This document shows positions 24,722-31,772 of a stretch of 35,120 nt of DNA, in pieces. The DNA lies in the NCBI GenBank assembly GCA_022826125.1, contig JAJDVM010000108.1, positions 1 to 35,120 on the forward strand, in the 5' to 3' direction. Both the position numbers and the translations under genes were made by a program. The notes below the pieces were generated by a model. It saw nothing but the letters and a program-made list of their open reading frames with translations. It was not told the origin of the DNA and ran no database searches. This stretch comes from Defluviicoccus sp. Lineage in GTDB: Bacteria > Pseudomonadota > Alphaproteobacteria > MPNO01. Each line of letters begins with the position of its first letter. Position 1 is the first letter of the stretch.

Positions 24722-24830
24722 CGCCCTTCCATACGCCGCTTCGCGGCTACTCAGGGTGAGGGATGGGATTGGCCGGTCCAAAAAACCCCCTCATCCCGAG
24801 TAGGCGCGCCAGCGCCGTATCGAGGGACGC
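24722..24830. repeat. Paired inverted repeat, copy 3 (between convergent genes)
   Basis: Same element as at 21919 in the same orientation. The left unit is CGCCCTTCCATACGCCGC ... CTACTCAGGGTGAGGGA (24722-24763). The right unit is CCCCCTCATCCCGAGTAG, a hairpin with GGCGC/GCGCC arms, then GTATCGAGGGACGC (24786-24830). It fills the gap between the stops of the racemase-family gene and the decarboxylase-like gene. Its spacer contains a run of six A. Confidence 0.85.
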
Positions 24831-24837
24831 TTCGCCC

Positions 24838-25218
24838 CTACTTCTCCAGCGCGTCCAACGCTTCCTTGGCGTTGCGGAAGGCGTCGACGCCCGCCGGCAC
24901 GCCGGCATAGACGGTCGCGTGCAACAACACCTCGCGGATCTCCTCGACGGTGCAGCCGTTGTGGATGGCGCCGCGGACATGGCCCTTGAGCTCGGTCATC
25001 TTGCCGAGCGTGGTCAGGATCGCGAGCGTCAGCATCGAGCGCGTCTTGCGGTCGAGCCCGTCGCGGGTCCAGACCAGGCCCCAGCAATGCTCGGTGACGT
25101 GTTCCTGGATCGTGTTGACGAAATCGTCGGTCTTCGCCTTCTCCATCTGCGGGTCGACCCACTTGGCGCCGAGCACGCTGCGGCGGATTTCGAGGCCGTC
25201 GTCATAGGCTTTGCTCAT
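24838..25218 (-). CDS. Carboxymuconolactone decarboxylase family protein (PcaC-like)
   Basis: A 126-residue all-helical protein resembling gamma-carboxymuconolactone decarboxylase. LDRKTRSMLTLAIL (55-68), ELKGHVRGAIHNGCTVEEI (76-94, His80) and REVLLHATVYAGVPAGVDAF follow the PcaC pattern, with no CxxC as found in the AhpD peroxidase branch. PcaC acts in the beta-ketoadipate pathway, but no other pca gene is present. It is the last gene of the four-gene minus-strand run. Its ATG at 25218 has a strong GGAGGAGAAG site and overlaps the preceding stop as ATGA. Confidence 0.88.
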   Translation of the reverse strand: MSKAYDDGLEIRRSVLGAKWVDPQMEKAKTDDFVNTIQEHVTEHCWGLVWTRDGLDRKTRSMLTLAILTTLGKMTELKGHVRGAIHNGCTVEEIREVLLHATVYAGVPAGVDAFRNAKEALDALEK

Positions 25219-25922
25219 TCTTCTCCTCCATCCGGGAACGAATCGGTCTTCAGAAAGCGCCGGCCGCGCTTGCGGTAGGTCGCGAAGCGGGGGTTCCACC
25301 AGTCCTCGGCGGCAAGTCGGTTGCGCCATTCGGTATCGCGCGCCCTCCGAACCTCCGGCGCGTCGAGGATGTCCGGGCGCCGCACATAGTGCAGCATCAT
25401 GTGGGTGAAGGGGTCCGGGTCGTGCGCCACGACCGCCATCATCCGGGCCATCCGCCAGTCCGGGCAGGCGAGCAGCATTCCCATATGCTCGGTCCGGTAC
25501 CAGTCCTCGAATTCCGGGCGGGCTCCCTCGGGAACGGCGAAGAAGACGGCCAGCACATACGGGCTGTTCAGCGCGCCGATATCGGCGTCCTCCCGAAGCC
25601 CGAAATCGATCTCGCGCGCGACATAGCGGGTGAAGCCGGACACCGAGGACAGCATCGCCCTGGTGCGGTCGTCGGGAGTGTATTTCCGCGCGCGGTACTC
25701 CGGGCTCTCCAGCGTTTCCGCGCCGTCGAGGTCGTACACCGCGAGGTAGCCCGGCCCGTCGGGCGCGGCGTAGCGGTGGGCGCTCAGGAACCCCGGCACC
25801 CCGGTGACGTGGTTCGGCGTGTGGTGGTTGTCGTACCAGTCGTTGAAGCGGTCCTCGTCGCCCGGCGCGGGCGTCATCTCGGAAAAGAGGACCGCGCTTC
25901 CCTTGATCGCCGTCCCCGTCAC
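25215..25922 (-). CDS. Tandem dimeric alpha/beta-barrel (EthD-like) protein
   Basis: A 235-residue protein that appears to hold two copies of a ferredoxin-like, dimeric alpha/beta-barrel domain. The first half has RFNDWYDNHHTPNHVTGVPG, the second EFEDWYRTEHMGMLLACP at the equivalent place. Each shares the pattern DWY-x-x-x-H. This fold occurs in EthD, muconolactone isomerase and small cofactor-free oxygenases, so a role in isomerisation, oxygenation or dehalogenation of an aromatic intermediate is possible, but nothing more specific. The GTG at 25922 overlaps the aminotransferase stop as GTGA and has no separate ribosome site. The 3' end overlaps the decarboxylase-like gene as ATGA, so three genes are coupled. 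Confidence 0.75.
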   Translation of the reverse strand: MTGTAIKGSAVLFSEMTPAPGDEDRFNDWYDNHHTPNHVTGVPGFLSAHRYAAPDGPGYLAVYDLDGAETLESPEYRARKYTPDDRTRAMLSSVSGFTRYVAREIDFGLREDADIGALNSPYVLAVFFAVPEGARPEFEDWYRTEHMGMLLACPDWRMARMMAVVAHDPDPFTHMMLHYVRRPDILDAPEVRRARDTEWRNRLAAEDWWNPRFATYRKRGRRFLKTDSFPDGGEE

Positions 25923-27256
25923 GAGACGGCGCGGCAGGCTGCGTCGAGCGCCTTCAGGGTTTCCTCGAACTCCTGCGTGCCGTGCGCCGCGGAGACGAAG
26001 CGCCGCACGTTGGGCAGGACATAGATCCCGTTCTTGAGCAGCGCGATGTCGAGCGCGCGGCTCGCCGCCCGGTCCGAGTTCATCACGTCGGCGTGGCTCA
26101 CCGGGTGCCTGTCGGCGAACAGGAACTGCCAGAGCGAGGCCTTGCCGGTGACCAGGGCGGGCAGGCGGTGGCGGTCGAGCACGGCCTGGCAGTCGGCGTT
26201 GAACGCCTCCGCCTCGGCATGCAGGCGCGCATAGAAGCCGGGCTCCGACAGCATGTCGAGCGTCGCCATCCCGCTCGCCGAGCCGATCGGGCTGCCGTGC
26301 ATCGTCCCCTTGACGTGGGCGTATTCCGGGGTGGTCTCGAGCGCGGGATCGGCCCGGTCGACGATCTCCGCCGGACCCGTGACGGCGGAGAGCGCTACGC
26401 CGCCGCCGACGATCTTGGCATAGGCGGCGAGGTCGGGCTCGATCCCGTAGAACTCCTGCGCGCCGCCGAGGGCGAGCCGGAAGCCCGTCACCGACTCGTC
26501 GAACACCAGCAGCACGTCGTTGTCGTCGCAGATCTTCCTGAGCCCGGGAAGGAACTCGTCGCGCGGGAAGATCACCCGCTGCACCGGCTCGACGATGATG
26601 CATGCGAGGTCGTCGCGGTGCTCGGCGACGATGCGCTCCACGGCCTCCAGGTCGTTATAGGGCGCCACCAGCACGCAATCGTGCAGCGGCTGCGGTATGC
26701 CCGCCGAATCGGGCCGGCCCTGCGGGTAGTTGGAGAGCGCGTTGGGAATCACGCTGAAATTCGAATAGTCGTGGTTGCCGTGAAAGGCGCCCTCGAATTT
26801 CAGGATCTTGTCGCGCCCGGTGTGAGCGCGGGCGAGCCTGAGCGCATAGGCGGTGGCCTCCGACCCGGTGGTCGCGAAGATCACCTTCTCCGCGCACGGG
26901 ATGACGTCGACCAGTCGCTCGGCGAATTGCAGCACGGGCGCGTTGGGGGCGCCGAACTGGTGCAGCCCCCGCGCCACCTGCTCCTGCGCGGCGGCGACCA
27001 CCGTGGGCGGCGCATGGCCGAGGATCAGTGCGCCGGCGCCGCCGACATAGTCGATATACCAGTTGCCGTCGGTGTCCTGGAGCCTGGCCCCCTCGCCCTT
27101 CTGGATCACGAAGCGGACGTCCTCCGGCAGCTTGTAGCCGCCGAACCCGCCGCCCGGAAGCGTCTGGTCGGCAATCTCGAAATACGCCTCCTTGTCCATC
27201 CCGCCGGGGCGGGCGGTCTTAGTCCCGGGCGCCGTCTCGAGCAGCGTATCCGACAT
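25919..27256 (-). CDS. Class III aminotransferase, glutamate-1-semialdehyde aminomutase-like
   Basis: A 445-residue PLP enzyme of the class III fold. TTGSEATAYALRLARAHTGR (129-148) is the phosphate and substrate region, FHGNHD follows, Asp253 (VFDESVTGFR) pairs with the PLP ring nitrogen, and Lys281 (AYAKIVGGG) carries the cofactor. Aminomutase-like features are the short GTMHGSPIGSASG stretch and SLWQFLF. The common DEVMTGFR reads DESVTGFR. It may transaminate an amino acid or semialdehyde made in the pathway. An ATG at 27274 is possible, but the one at 27256 has GAGGAC at good spacing and was preferred. It begins 54 bases after the hydantoinase-like gene. Confidence 0.87.
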   Translation of the reverse strand: MSDTLLETAPGTKTARPGGMDKEAYFEIADQTLPGGGFGGYKLPEDVRFVIQKGEGARLQDTDGNWYIDYVGGAGALILGHAPPTVVAAAQEQVARGLHQFGAPNAPVLQFAERLVDVIPCAEKVIFATTGSEATAYALRLARAHTGRDKILKFEGAFHGNHDYSNFSVIPNALSNYPQGRPDSAGIPQPLHDCVLVAPYNDLEAVERIVAEHRDDLACIIVEPVQRVIFPRDEFLPGLRKICDDNDVLLVFDESVTGFRLALGGAQEFYGIEPDLAAYAKIVGGGVALSAVTGPAEIVDRADPALETTPEYAHVKGTMHGSPIGSASGMATLDMLSEPGFYARLHAEAEAFNADCQAVLDRHRLPALVTGKASLWQFLFADRHPVSHADVMNSDRAASRALDIALLKNGIYVLPNVRRFVSAAHGTQEFEETLKALDAACRAVS

Positions 27257-27310
27257 TTTTTCGTCCTCGGTCATGCAGGGGTTCCGCGTCGGCGGCGCAT
27301 AATGCCCGGC

Positions 27311-29359
27311 TCAGCCTTCCGCCGACAACACGCAATCGAGAGAGCCCGATTCGTGGACCGTGACCCGCCAGCGCGGCGGCACGACGGAGGTCCCGCCGGC
27401 CTCTTCGACGATCGCGGGACCCTCCAGCTGGTAGCCCGCCCGCATGGCGGCGCGATCGTGGACCGGGCAGTCGACCCAGCCGTCCTCGAACCAGACCGGG
27501 CGGCGCTCGATCAGCGGGTCTCCCTCGCGCTCCGGGCCGAACGCGAGCGTCGGCTTGTCCGCCAGTCCGCGCGATACGAGCCGGATGTTGACGATCTCGG
27601 CGTCGGACGCGGTGTCGTCGTGGCCGAAGGTCTGCTCGTGGCGGGCACCGAAAGCGGCGCGCAGGTCGGTCAACTCCACGGCATCGGGATCGCACGGGAC
27701 GGCCAGCGTGTAGGACTGCCCGACATAGCGCATGTCGACGCTGAAATCGTGCGCGTGGCGGTCGGCTGGGAACCCGTCCTCCGTCAGCAGGGCCCCTGCC
27801 TGGCTACGCATCTCCTGCGCCTGTTGGCGGAAATCGCCGATGTCGAGCGTCGCGAGCCGCCCGCCCCAGACCCGGACGAAATCGCGTCGAAGGTCGGCGA
27901 GCAGTTGTCCCAGGGCCGAGAGGTGGCCCGGATAGCGCGGGATCAGGACACGGGGTATGGCGAGCTCCTCGGCGACCAGGAAGACGTGCATCGGCCCCGC
28001 CCCGCCGAAACCGAGCAGCGGGAAATCGCGCGGATCGAAACCGCGGTGGACCGAGACCTCGCGCACGGCGCCCGCCATCTTGGCGACCGCGACCCGGAGC
28101 ACGCCGTCCGCCAGCCCGACGATATCGTCCGCGCCCAGCCTATCCGCAAGACCCCGGAACGCCTCTTCCGCCAGCTCCTTCGAAAGCCGCAGATCGCCGG
28201 ACAGCGCGCGGTCGTGCGGCAGCCGGCCCAGTATCAGGTTGGCATCCGAGATCGTCGCCTCGGTCCCGCCGCGCCCGTAGCAGGCCGGCCCGGGAAGCGC
28301 GCCGGAGCTTTGCGGACCGACCTCCAGCGTGCCGTCCTCCCGGACCCAGGCGATCGAGCCGCCGCCGGCGCCGATCGTATGGATGTCGAGCTGCGGAACC
28401 TGGAGCGGGTAGGCATCGATCTGGTTGGCGTGGCTGATCCTGGGCGTGAGCTCGTGGATCAGGGCGACGTCGGTCGAGGTGCCGCCCATGTCGAAGGTGA
28501 TGCAGCCCGGAACGCCCGCCATTTCGCAGATCCGGACCGCGCCTCCGGCGCCCCCGACGGGGCCGGAAAGGAACGTGCCGGCGGCGAACTCCGCCGCCTT
28601 CGAGAGCGTCATCACGCCGCCGTTCGAGCCCATGATGCTGACCGGCGCGGCGATTCCCCGCCCTTCCAGCTCGGAGGAGAGAGTTTCGAGATAGCCCTCT
28701 ATGACGGGGGTCAGATATGCGTTCAGCACGCAGGTCGAGAAACGCTCGAACTCCCCCTTCTCGCGAACCACCGACGCGGATTGCGAGACGGCCACCCCGT
28801 CGAGCGCTTCGGACAGAAGATCGGCGGCCCTGCGTTCGTTCCCGTCGTTCGCATAGGCGTTGATGAAGCAGACCGCCACCGCCTCGCAGCCGCTCGCCCC
28901 GATCTTCCCGGCGATGTCGTCGAGGGCGTCGGTGTCGAGCTCCGCGAGGACGGTTCCGTCCGCCGCGACCCGCTCGCCGATTTCCAGGCGCCTGTCTCTC
29001 AGCACCAGAGGCTTGGGCCGCTGGAACTTGATGTCGAACAGCCCGCCGATCAGCCGCCGCGTCCGGCCGATCTCGATGGTGTCGCGGAACCCTTCGGTGG
29101 TGACCAGCGCGGTCTTCGCGCCCTTGCGTTCCAGGAGCGTATTGGTGGCGATGGTGGTGCCGTGCACGAAGACCCCGATCGCCGCGGTGTCGATCCCGAG
29201 CTCGCCGAGCGCGTTCAGCACGCCCCGCCACTGGCGCCCGGGCAGCGAGGGCACCTTGGCGGAGAGCAATTGCTGGGTCTTCGCGTCGAGGCAGAGGATG
29301 TCCGTGAAGGTTCCGCCCACATCCACCCCGATGCGGTATCCGGTCTGCGTTTCGGTCAT
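27311..29359 (-). CDS. hyuA: HyuA-type hydantoinase / 5-oxoprolinase family subunit
   Basis: A 682-residue ATPase-fold protein of the hydantoinase A, oxoprolinase and acetone carboxylase beta group. The N-terminal GVDVGGTFTDILCL (11-24) is the phosphate loop, VHGTTIATNTLLERKGAK the first family motif, ITFDMGGTSTDVALI the second and IGAGGGSIAWV the third. LLGFGGAGPMHVF and the C-terminal GPAIVEE are as expected. These enzymes use ATP to open a lactam, hydantoin or 5-oxoproline ring, normally with a HyuB partner. No hyuB is adjacent. It is the first gene of the aminotransferase run; the ATG at 29359 has only a weak ribosome site. Confidence 0.92.
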   Translation of the reverse strand: MTETQTGYRIGVDVGGTFTDILCLDAKTQQLLSAKVPSLPGRQWRGVLNALGELGIDTAAIGVFVHGTTIATNTLLERKGAKTALVTTEGFRDTIEIGRTRRLIGGLFDIKFQRPKPLVLRDRRLEIGERVAADGTVLAELDTDALDDIAGKIGASGCEAVAVCFINAYANDGNERRAADLLSEALDGVAVSQSASVVREKGEFERFSTCVLNAYLTPVIEGYLETLSSELEGRGIAAPVSIMGSNGGVMTLSKAAEFAAGTFLSGPVGGAGGAVRICEMAGVPGCITFDMGGTSTDVALIHELTPRISHANQIDAYPLQVPQLDIHTIGAGGGSIAWVREDGTLEVGPQSSGALPGPACYGRGGTEATISDANLILGRLPHDRALSGDLRLSKELAEEAFRGLADRLGADDIVGLADGVLRVAVAKMAGAVREVSVHRGFDPRDFPLLGFGGAGPMHVFLVAEELAIPRVLIPRYPGHLSALGQLLADLRRDFVRVWGGRLATLDIGDFRQQAQEMRSQAGALLTEDGFPADRHAHDFSVDMRYVGQSYTLAVPCDPDAVELTDLRAAFGARHEQTFGHDDTASDAEIVNIRLVSRGLADKPTLAFGPEREGDPLIERRPVWFEDGWVDCPVHDRAAMRAGYQLEGPAIVEEAGGTSVVPPRWRVTVHESGSLDCVLSAEG

Positions 29360-29420
29360 GTCCGGTTGTTCTGACTACTCTCTCGGAATGCGCGTGCCGC
29401 AAGCTACCCCATTTAGCAGA

Positions 29421-29987
29421 TCAGTCGACCCGGCGTGAGGGGGAACGCGGGACCAGCATGCGCCGGAGCGTCGATCCCCGGTCCACAAGGTGGTGCTTGA
29501 GCGCCGCGCCGGCGTGAACGGCAACCAGCGCGAGGACGCCGTAGGCCAGGTAGAAGTGGACCTCGATGGCCAGATCGCGGGTTCCCTCCGATATGACGAA
29601 CAGCGCGGGTACCTGGAACAGTCCGAAGATGTCGATGCCGGCGCCTTCGGAGGTCGAGATCAGGTACCCGGTGACCGGCAGAAGGACGATGGCGGCGTTC
29701 AGCAGCCAATGCATCGCCGTGGCGGCGGCGCGCTCCCAGGCTTTCACCTCCGGTCCGAAGCCGGGCGGGCGATCGGCGATCCGCCAGCCGAACTTGGCCG
29801 CGGCCAGGACCAGTACCAGAACTCCGAAAGCCTTGTGGAGGGCGAGCGACCGGTTGTACCAGGGATCGTAGTAGGTGAGCCCTACCATCCACGCGCCGAG
29901 CCCGATCAGCCCGAGCATCGCGAGCGCGACGATCCAGTGAAAAAGAATGGCGACGAGTCCGTAACGGTCGCTCCCGTTCCTCCACAT
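29421..29987 (-). CDS. Cytochrome b561 family membrane protein
   Basis: A 188-residue inner-membrane protein with four predicted transmembrane helices (about 11-36, 48-68, 92-112 and 143-163). Histidines at 17, 51, 144 and 158 are placed for two b-type haems, with His93 also present. It resembles bacterial CybB/YodB, which oxidise quinol and in E. coli can pass electrons to superoxide. Together with the YceI gene 19 bases upstream it forms a pairing seen often in Proteobacteria. The ATG at 29987 has no good ribosome site, so it may depend on translation of YceI. The C-terminus is Arg-rich and cytoplasmic. Confidence 0.9.
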   Translation of the reverse strand: MWRNGSDRYGLVAILFHWIVALAMLGLIGLGAWMVGLTYYDPWYNRSLALHKAFGVLVLVLAAAKFGWRIADRPPGFGPEVKAWERAAATAMHWLLNAAIVLLPVTGYLISTSEGAGIDIFGLFQVPALFVISEGTRDLAIEVHFYLAYGVLALVAVHAGAALKHHLVDRGSTLRRMLVPRSPSRRVD

Positions 29988-30006
29988 GGCGGGGCTTGCG
30001 CCGCTC

Positions 30007-30582
30007 CTACCGGCGTATCCCTTCGAGGGAAAGAAAGAAATCCATCGACTCGGAGGCGGGTCCCAGCATGCGGCCGGCGTTGAAATCCCTTCGGTCGATC
30101 GTCACCGTGCCTTCGAAACCGGCCCGGTAGCCGCCCCAGGGATCGTCTCCCTCGCCCACCTTCTTCACCGCGATGGCGATCGGTTTGGTGACGCCCATCA
30201 GGGTCAGGTTTCCCTTCATCGTGCCGCCGTCGGTACCGCCCTCGTAGCCGGTACTGACGAAACTGGCGCTCGGATACTTCTTCACGTTCAGGAAGCCGGG
30301 CGACCGCAGATGCTTGTCGCGCTCGGCGTGGCCGGTGTCGATGCTGGCGGTCTCGATCTCGACCGAGACCTTCTGGCCGGCCGGCCCCGCCGCCGGGTCG
30401 TAGGTGAAGCTGCCGGAGATCCGGTCGAAGACGCCGATCATCCAGGAATAGCCGAGATGGGAGATCTTGAACTGGACGACGCTGTGCGCCGGATCGATCC
30501 GGTATTCGGCGGCACCGGCCTGCGCGGCCGGAAACGCCAGCGCGGCCGCGGCCAGGGCCGCCGCAAGAATGCGCTTGTTCAT
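30007..30582 (-). CDS. YceI-family periplasmic lipid-binding protein
   Basis: A 191-residue secreted protein. Residues 1-24 (MNKRILAAALAAAALAFPAA...) form a signal peptide with a probable cut before AEYRID. The mature part has the YceI lipocalin-like pattern: YRIDPAHSVVQFKISHLG, VEIETASIDTGHAERDKHLRSPGF (in part) and the late VTIDRRDFNAGRM. Family members bind polyisoprenoids such as ubiquinone in an extended barrel in the periplasm. Its link with the b561 gene fits a quinone-related role. The ATG at 30582 has GGAGAAG upstream. The gene lies 18 bases after the DUF1501 gene. Confidence 0.93.
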   Translation of the reverse strand: MNKRILAAALAAAALAFPAAQAGAAEYRIDPAHSVVQFKISHLGYSWMIGVFDRISGSFTYDPAAGPAGQKVSVEIETASIDTGHAERDKHLRSPGFLNVKKYPSASFVSTGYEGGTDGGTMKGNLTLMGVTKPIAIAVKKVGEGDDPWGGYRAGFEGTVTIDRRDFNAGRMLGPASESMDFFLSLEGIRR

Positions 30583-30600
30583 GGCTTCTCCATTCGATGC

Positions 30601-31770
30601 TCAAGCGGTACGAAACAGGTTCTCCACTGGCGCGAGGCCGCGGCTGTCGGGAAAGACCTGATCCTCGACAACGGCCGTGGAAACGCCAAGGTGGCCGATG
30701 AGCGCTGCCTTGAAAAGGCTCTCGTAAGCCGTCGTAGGCCGGACATCGCGCCCCTCGTAAAGGGCAGGCCCGCTCAGCCCCGGCCAGTCGCCGCCGACCC
30801 TGCCGCCGTTCACCGCGCCGCCCAGAAGCAGTGCGAGACCGCCCACGCCGTGATCCGTGCCCTTGCTGCCGTTCTCGGCCGCGGTACGCCCGAACTCGGA
30901 AACAACCATGACGACGGTGTCGGGCCAATGGGCGCCCAGCCCGCTCTTGAGGGCGACGATGCCGGCCGACAACTGTCCGAACAGGCGCGCGAGCCGCCAA
31001 TCCTGTCCGAAATGGGTATCCCAGCCCTGGGACTCGATGACCGCGACGCGCGGGCCGCCTTCCTGCGCCAGCAATTGTCCTGCCGCGCTCCCCGCCATCT
31101 CCAGTTCCCTGCCCCGTTCGGCCTCCCCGCCCATGGACGGGGCCATGCTGCCCCCGGCATCCGCCAACACCCGGGAGAAAAGAGGATCGCCGCGATAGGC
31201 ATGGGCGAGACGCCGGAGAAAATCCTCGTCGGCCCTGGGCAGCGGGCTGTCGGCCCATGTGGCGACCCGCGCCGGCCCTTGCAGCAGGAGCGGCACCGAA
31301 GGTCCGAGCGCCAGGCCGAGGCGGCGGTCGCTCCGGTCGAGGCCCGCGATGGCGCGGTTGAGCCAGCCGTCCTTCGCCCCGAACGGGATGCCGCTGCCGT
31401 TCTCCAACAGGTTCTGCCCGTCGAAATGAGAGCGGTTACGATAGCGCGTCGTCGCCGCTGGAACGACGAGCATCCCGCCTTCCCGATAAAGCCGGTGGAG
31501 CGGCGCGAGCGCAGGGTGCAGACCGAAATTGCCATCGAGATCGAGCGCCCCGTCGTCGGTCCCCGGCGGCGCGAGCCCGAGGTTGGGCCGGAGTCGCGCG
31601 TATTCGGGGTCGGCATAGGGTGGCACGGCGTGGAGGCCGTCGAGCCCGCCCCGCAGGACCACCACGACAAGCCTTTTCTCGGTGGGCGCCGAAGCGAAAG
31701 CCATGCGCGAGCCGACGGCGGCAAGCCCCGTCGCGCCCGCCAATTTCAGAAACAGGCGGCGGTCCGGCAT
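30601..31770 (-). CDS. DUF1501 protein with Tat-type signal
   Basis: A 389-residue exported protein of the alkaline-phosphatase-like DUF1501 family. The N-terminus PDRRLFLKLAGATGLAAVG has the twin-arginine pattern (Arg4-Arg5, then LFLK). VVVLRGGLDGLHAVPPY, ESQGWDTHFGQD, VVMVVSEFGRTAAENGS and GTDHGVGGLALLLGG are family hallmarks. Function is unknown; metal-dependent hydrolase activity is inferred from the fold. The ATG at 31776 forms an ATGA overlap with the DUF1800 stop, but its ribosome site AGAGGAG touches the codon. The second ATG, at 31770, has proper spacing and I prefer it. It is paired with DUF1800, as usual. Confidence 0.88.
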   Translation of the reverse strand: MPDRRLFLKLAGATGLAAVGSRMAFASAPTEKRLVVVVLRGGLDGLHAVPPYADPEYARLRPNLGLAPPGTDDGALDLDGNFGLHPALAPLHRLYREGGMLVVPAATTRYRNRSHFDGQNLLENGSGIPFGAKDGWLNRAIAGLDRSDRRLGLALGPSVPLLLQGPARVATWADSPLPRADEDFLRRLAHAYRGDPLFSRVLADAGGSMAPSMGGEAERGRELEMAGSAAGQLLAQEGGPRVAVIESQGWDTHFGQDWRLARLFGQLSAGIVALKSGLGAHWPDTVVMVVSEFGRTAAENGSKGTDHGVGGLALLLGGAVNGGRVGGDWPGLSGPALYEGRDVRPTTAYESLFKAALIGHLGVSTAVVEDQVFPDSRGLAPVENLFRTA

Positions 31771-31772
31771 CG

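Noticed and set aside
13348..29359. Reading the island as a known nicotinate degradation (nic) cluster
   Set aside because: Only an enamidase-like and a maleate isomerase-like gene fit; nicotinate dehydrogenase, hydroxylases and ring-cleavage genes of the known pathways are absent.
25982..29374. A 1130-codon open frame on the plus strand
   Set aside because: It runs antisense across the HyuA-like and aminotransferase genes, has low-complexity Arg/Asp/Gly/His composition and no family motifs; such shadows are common at high GC.
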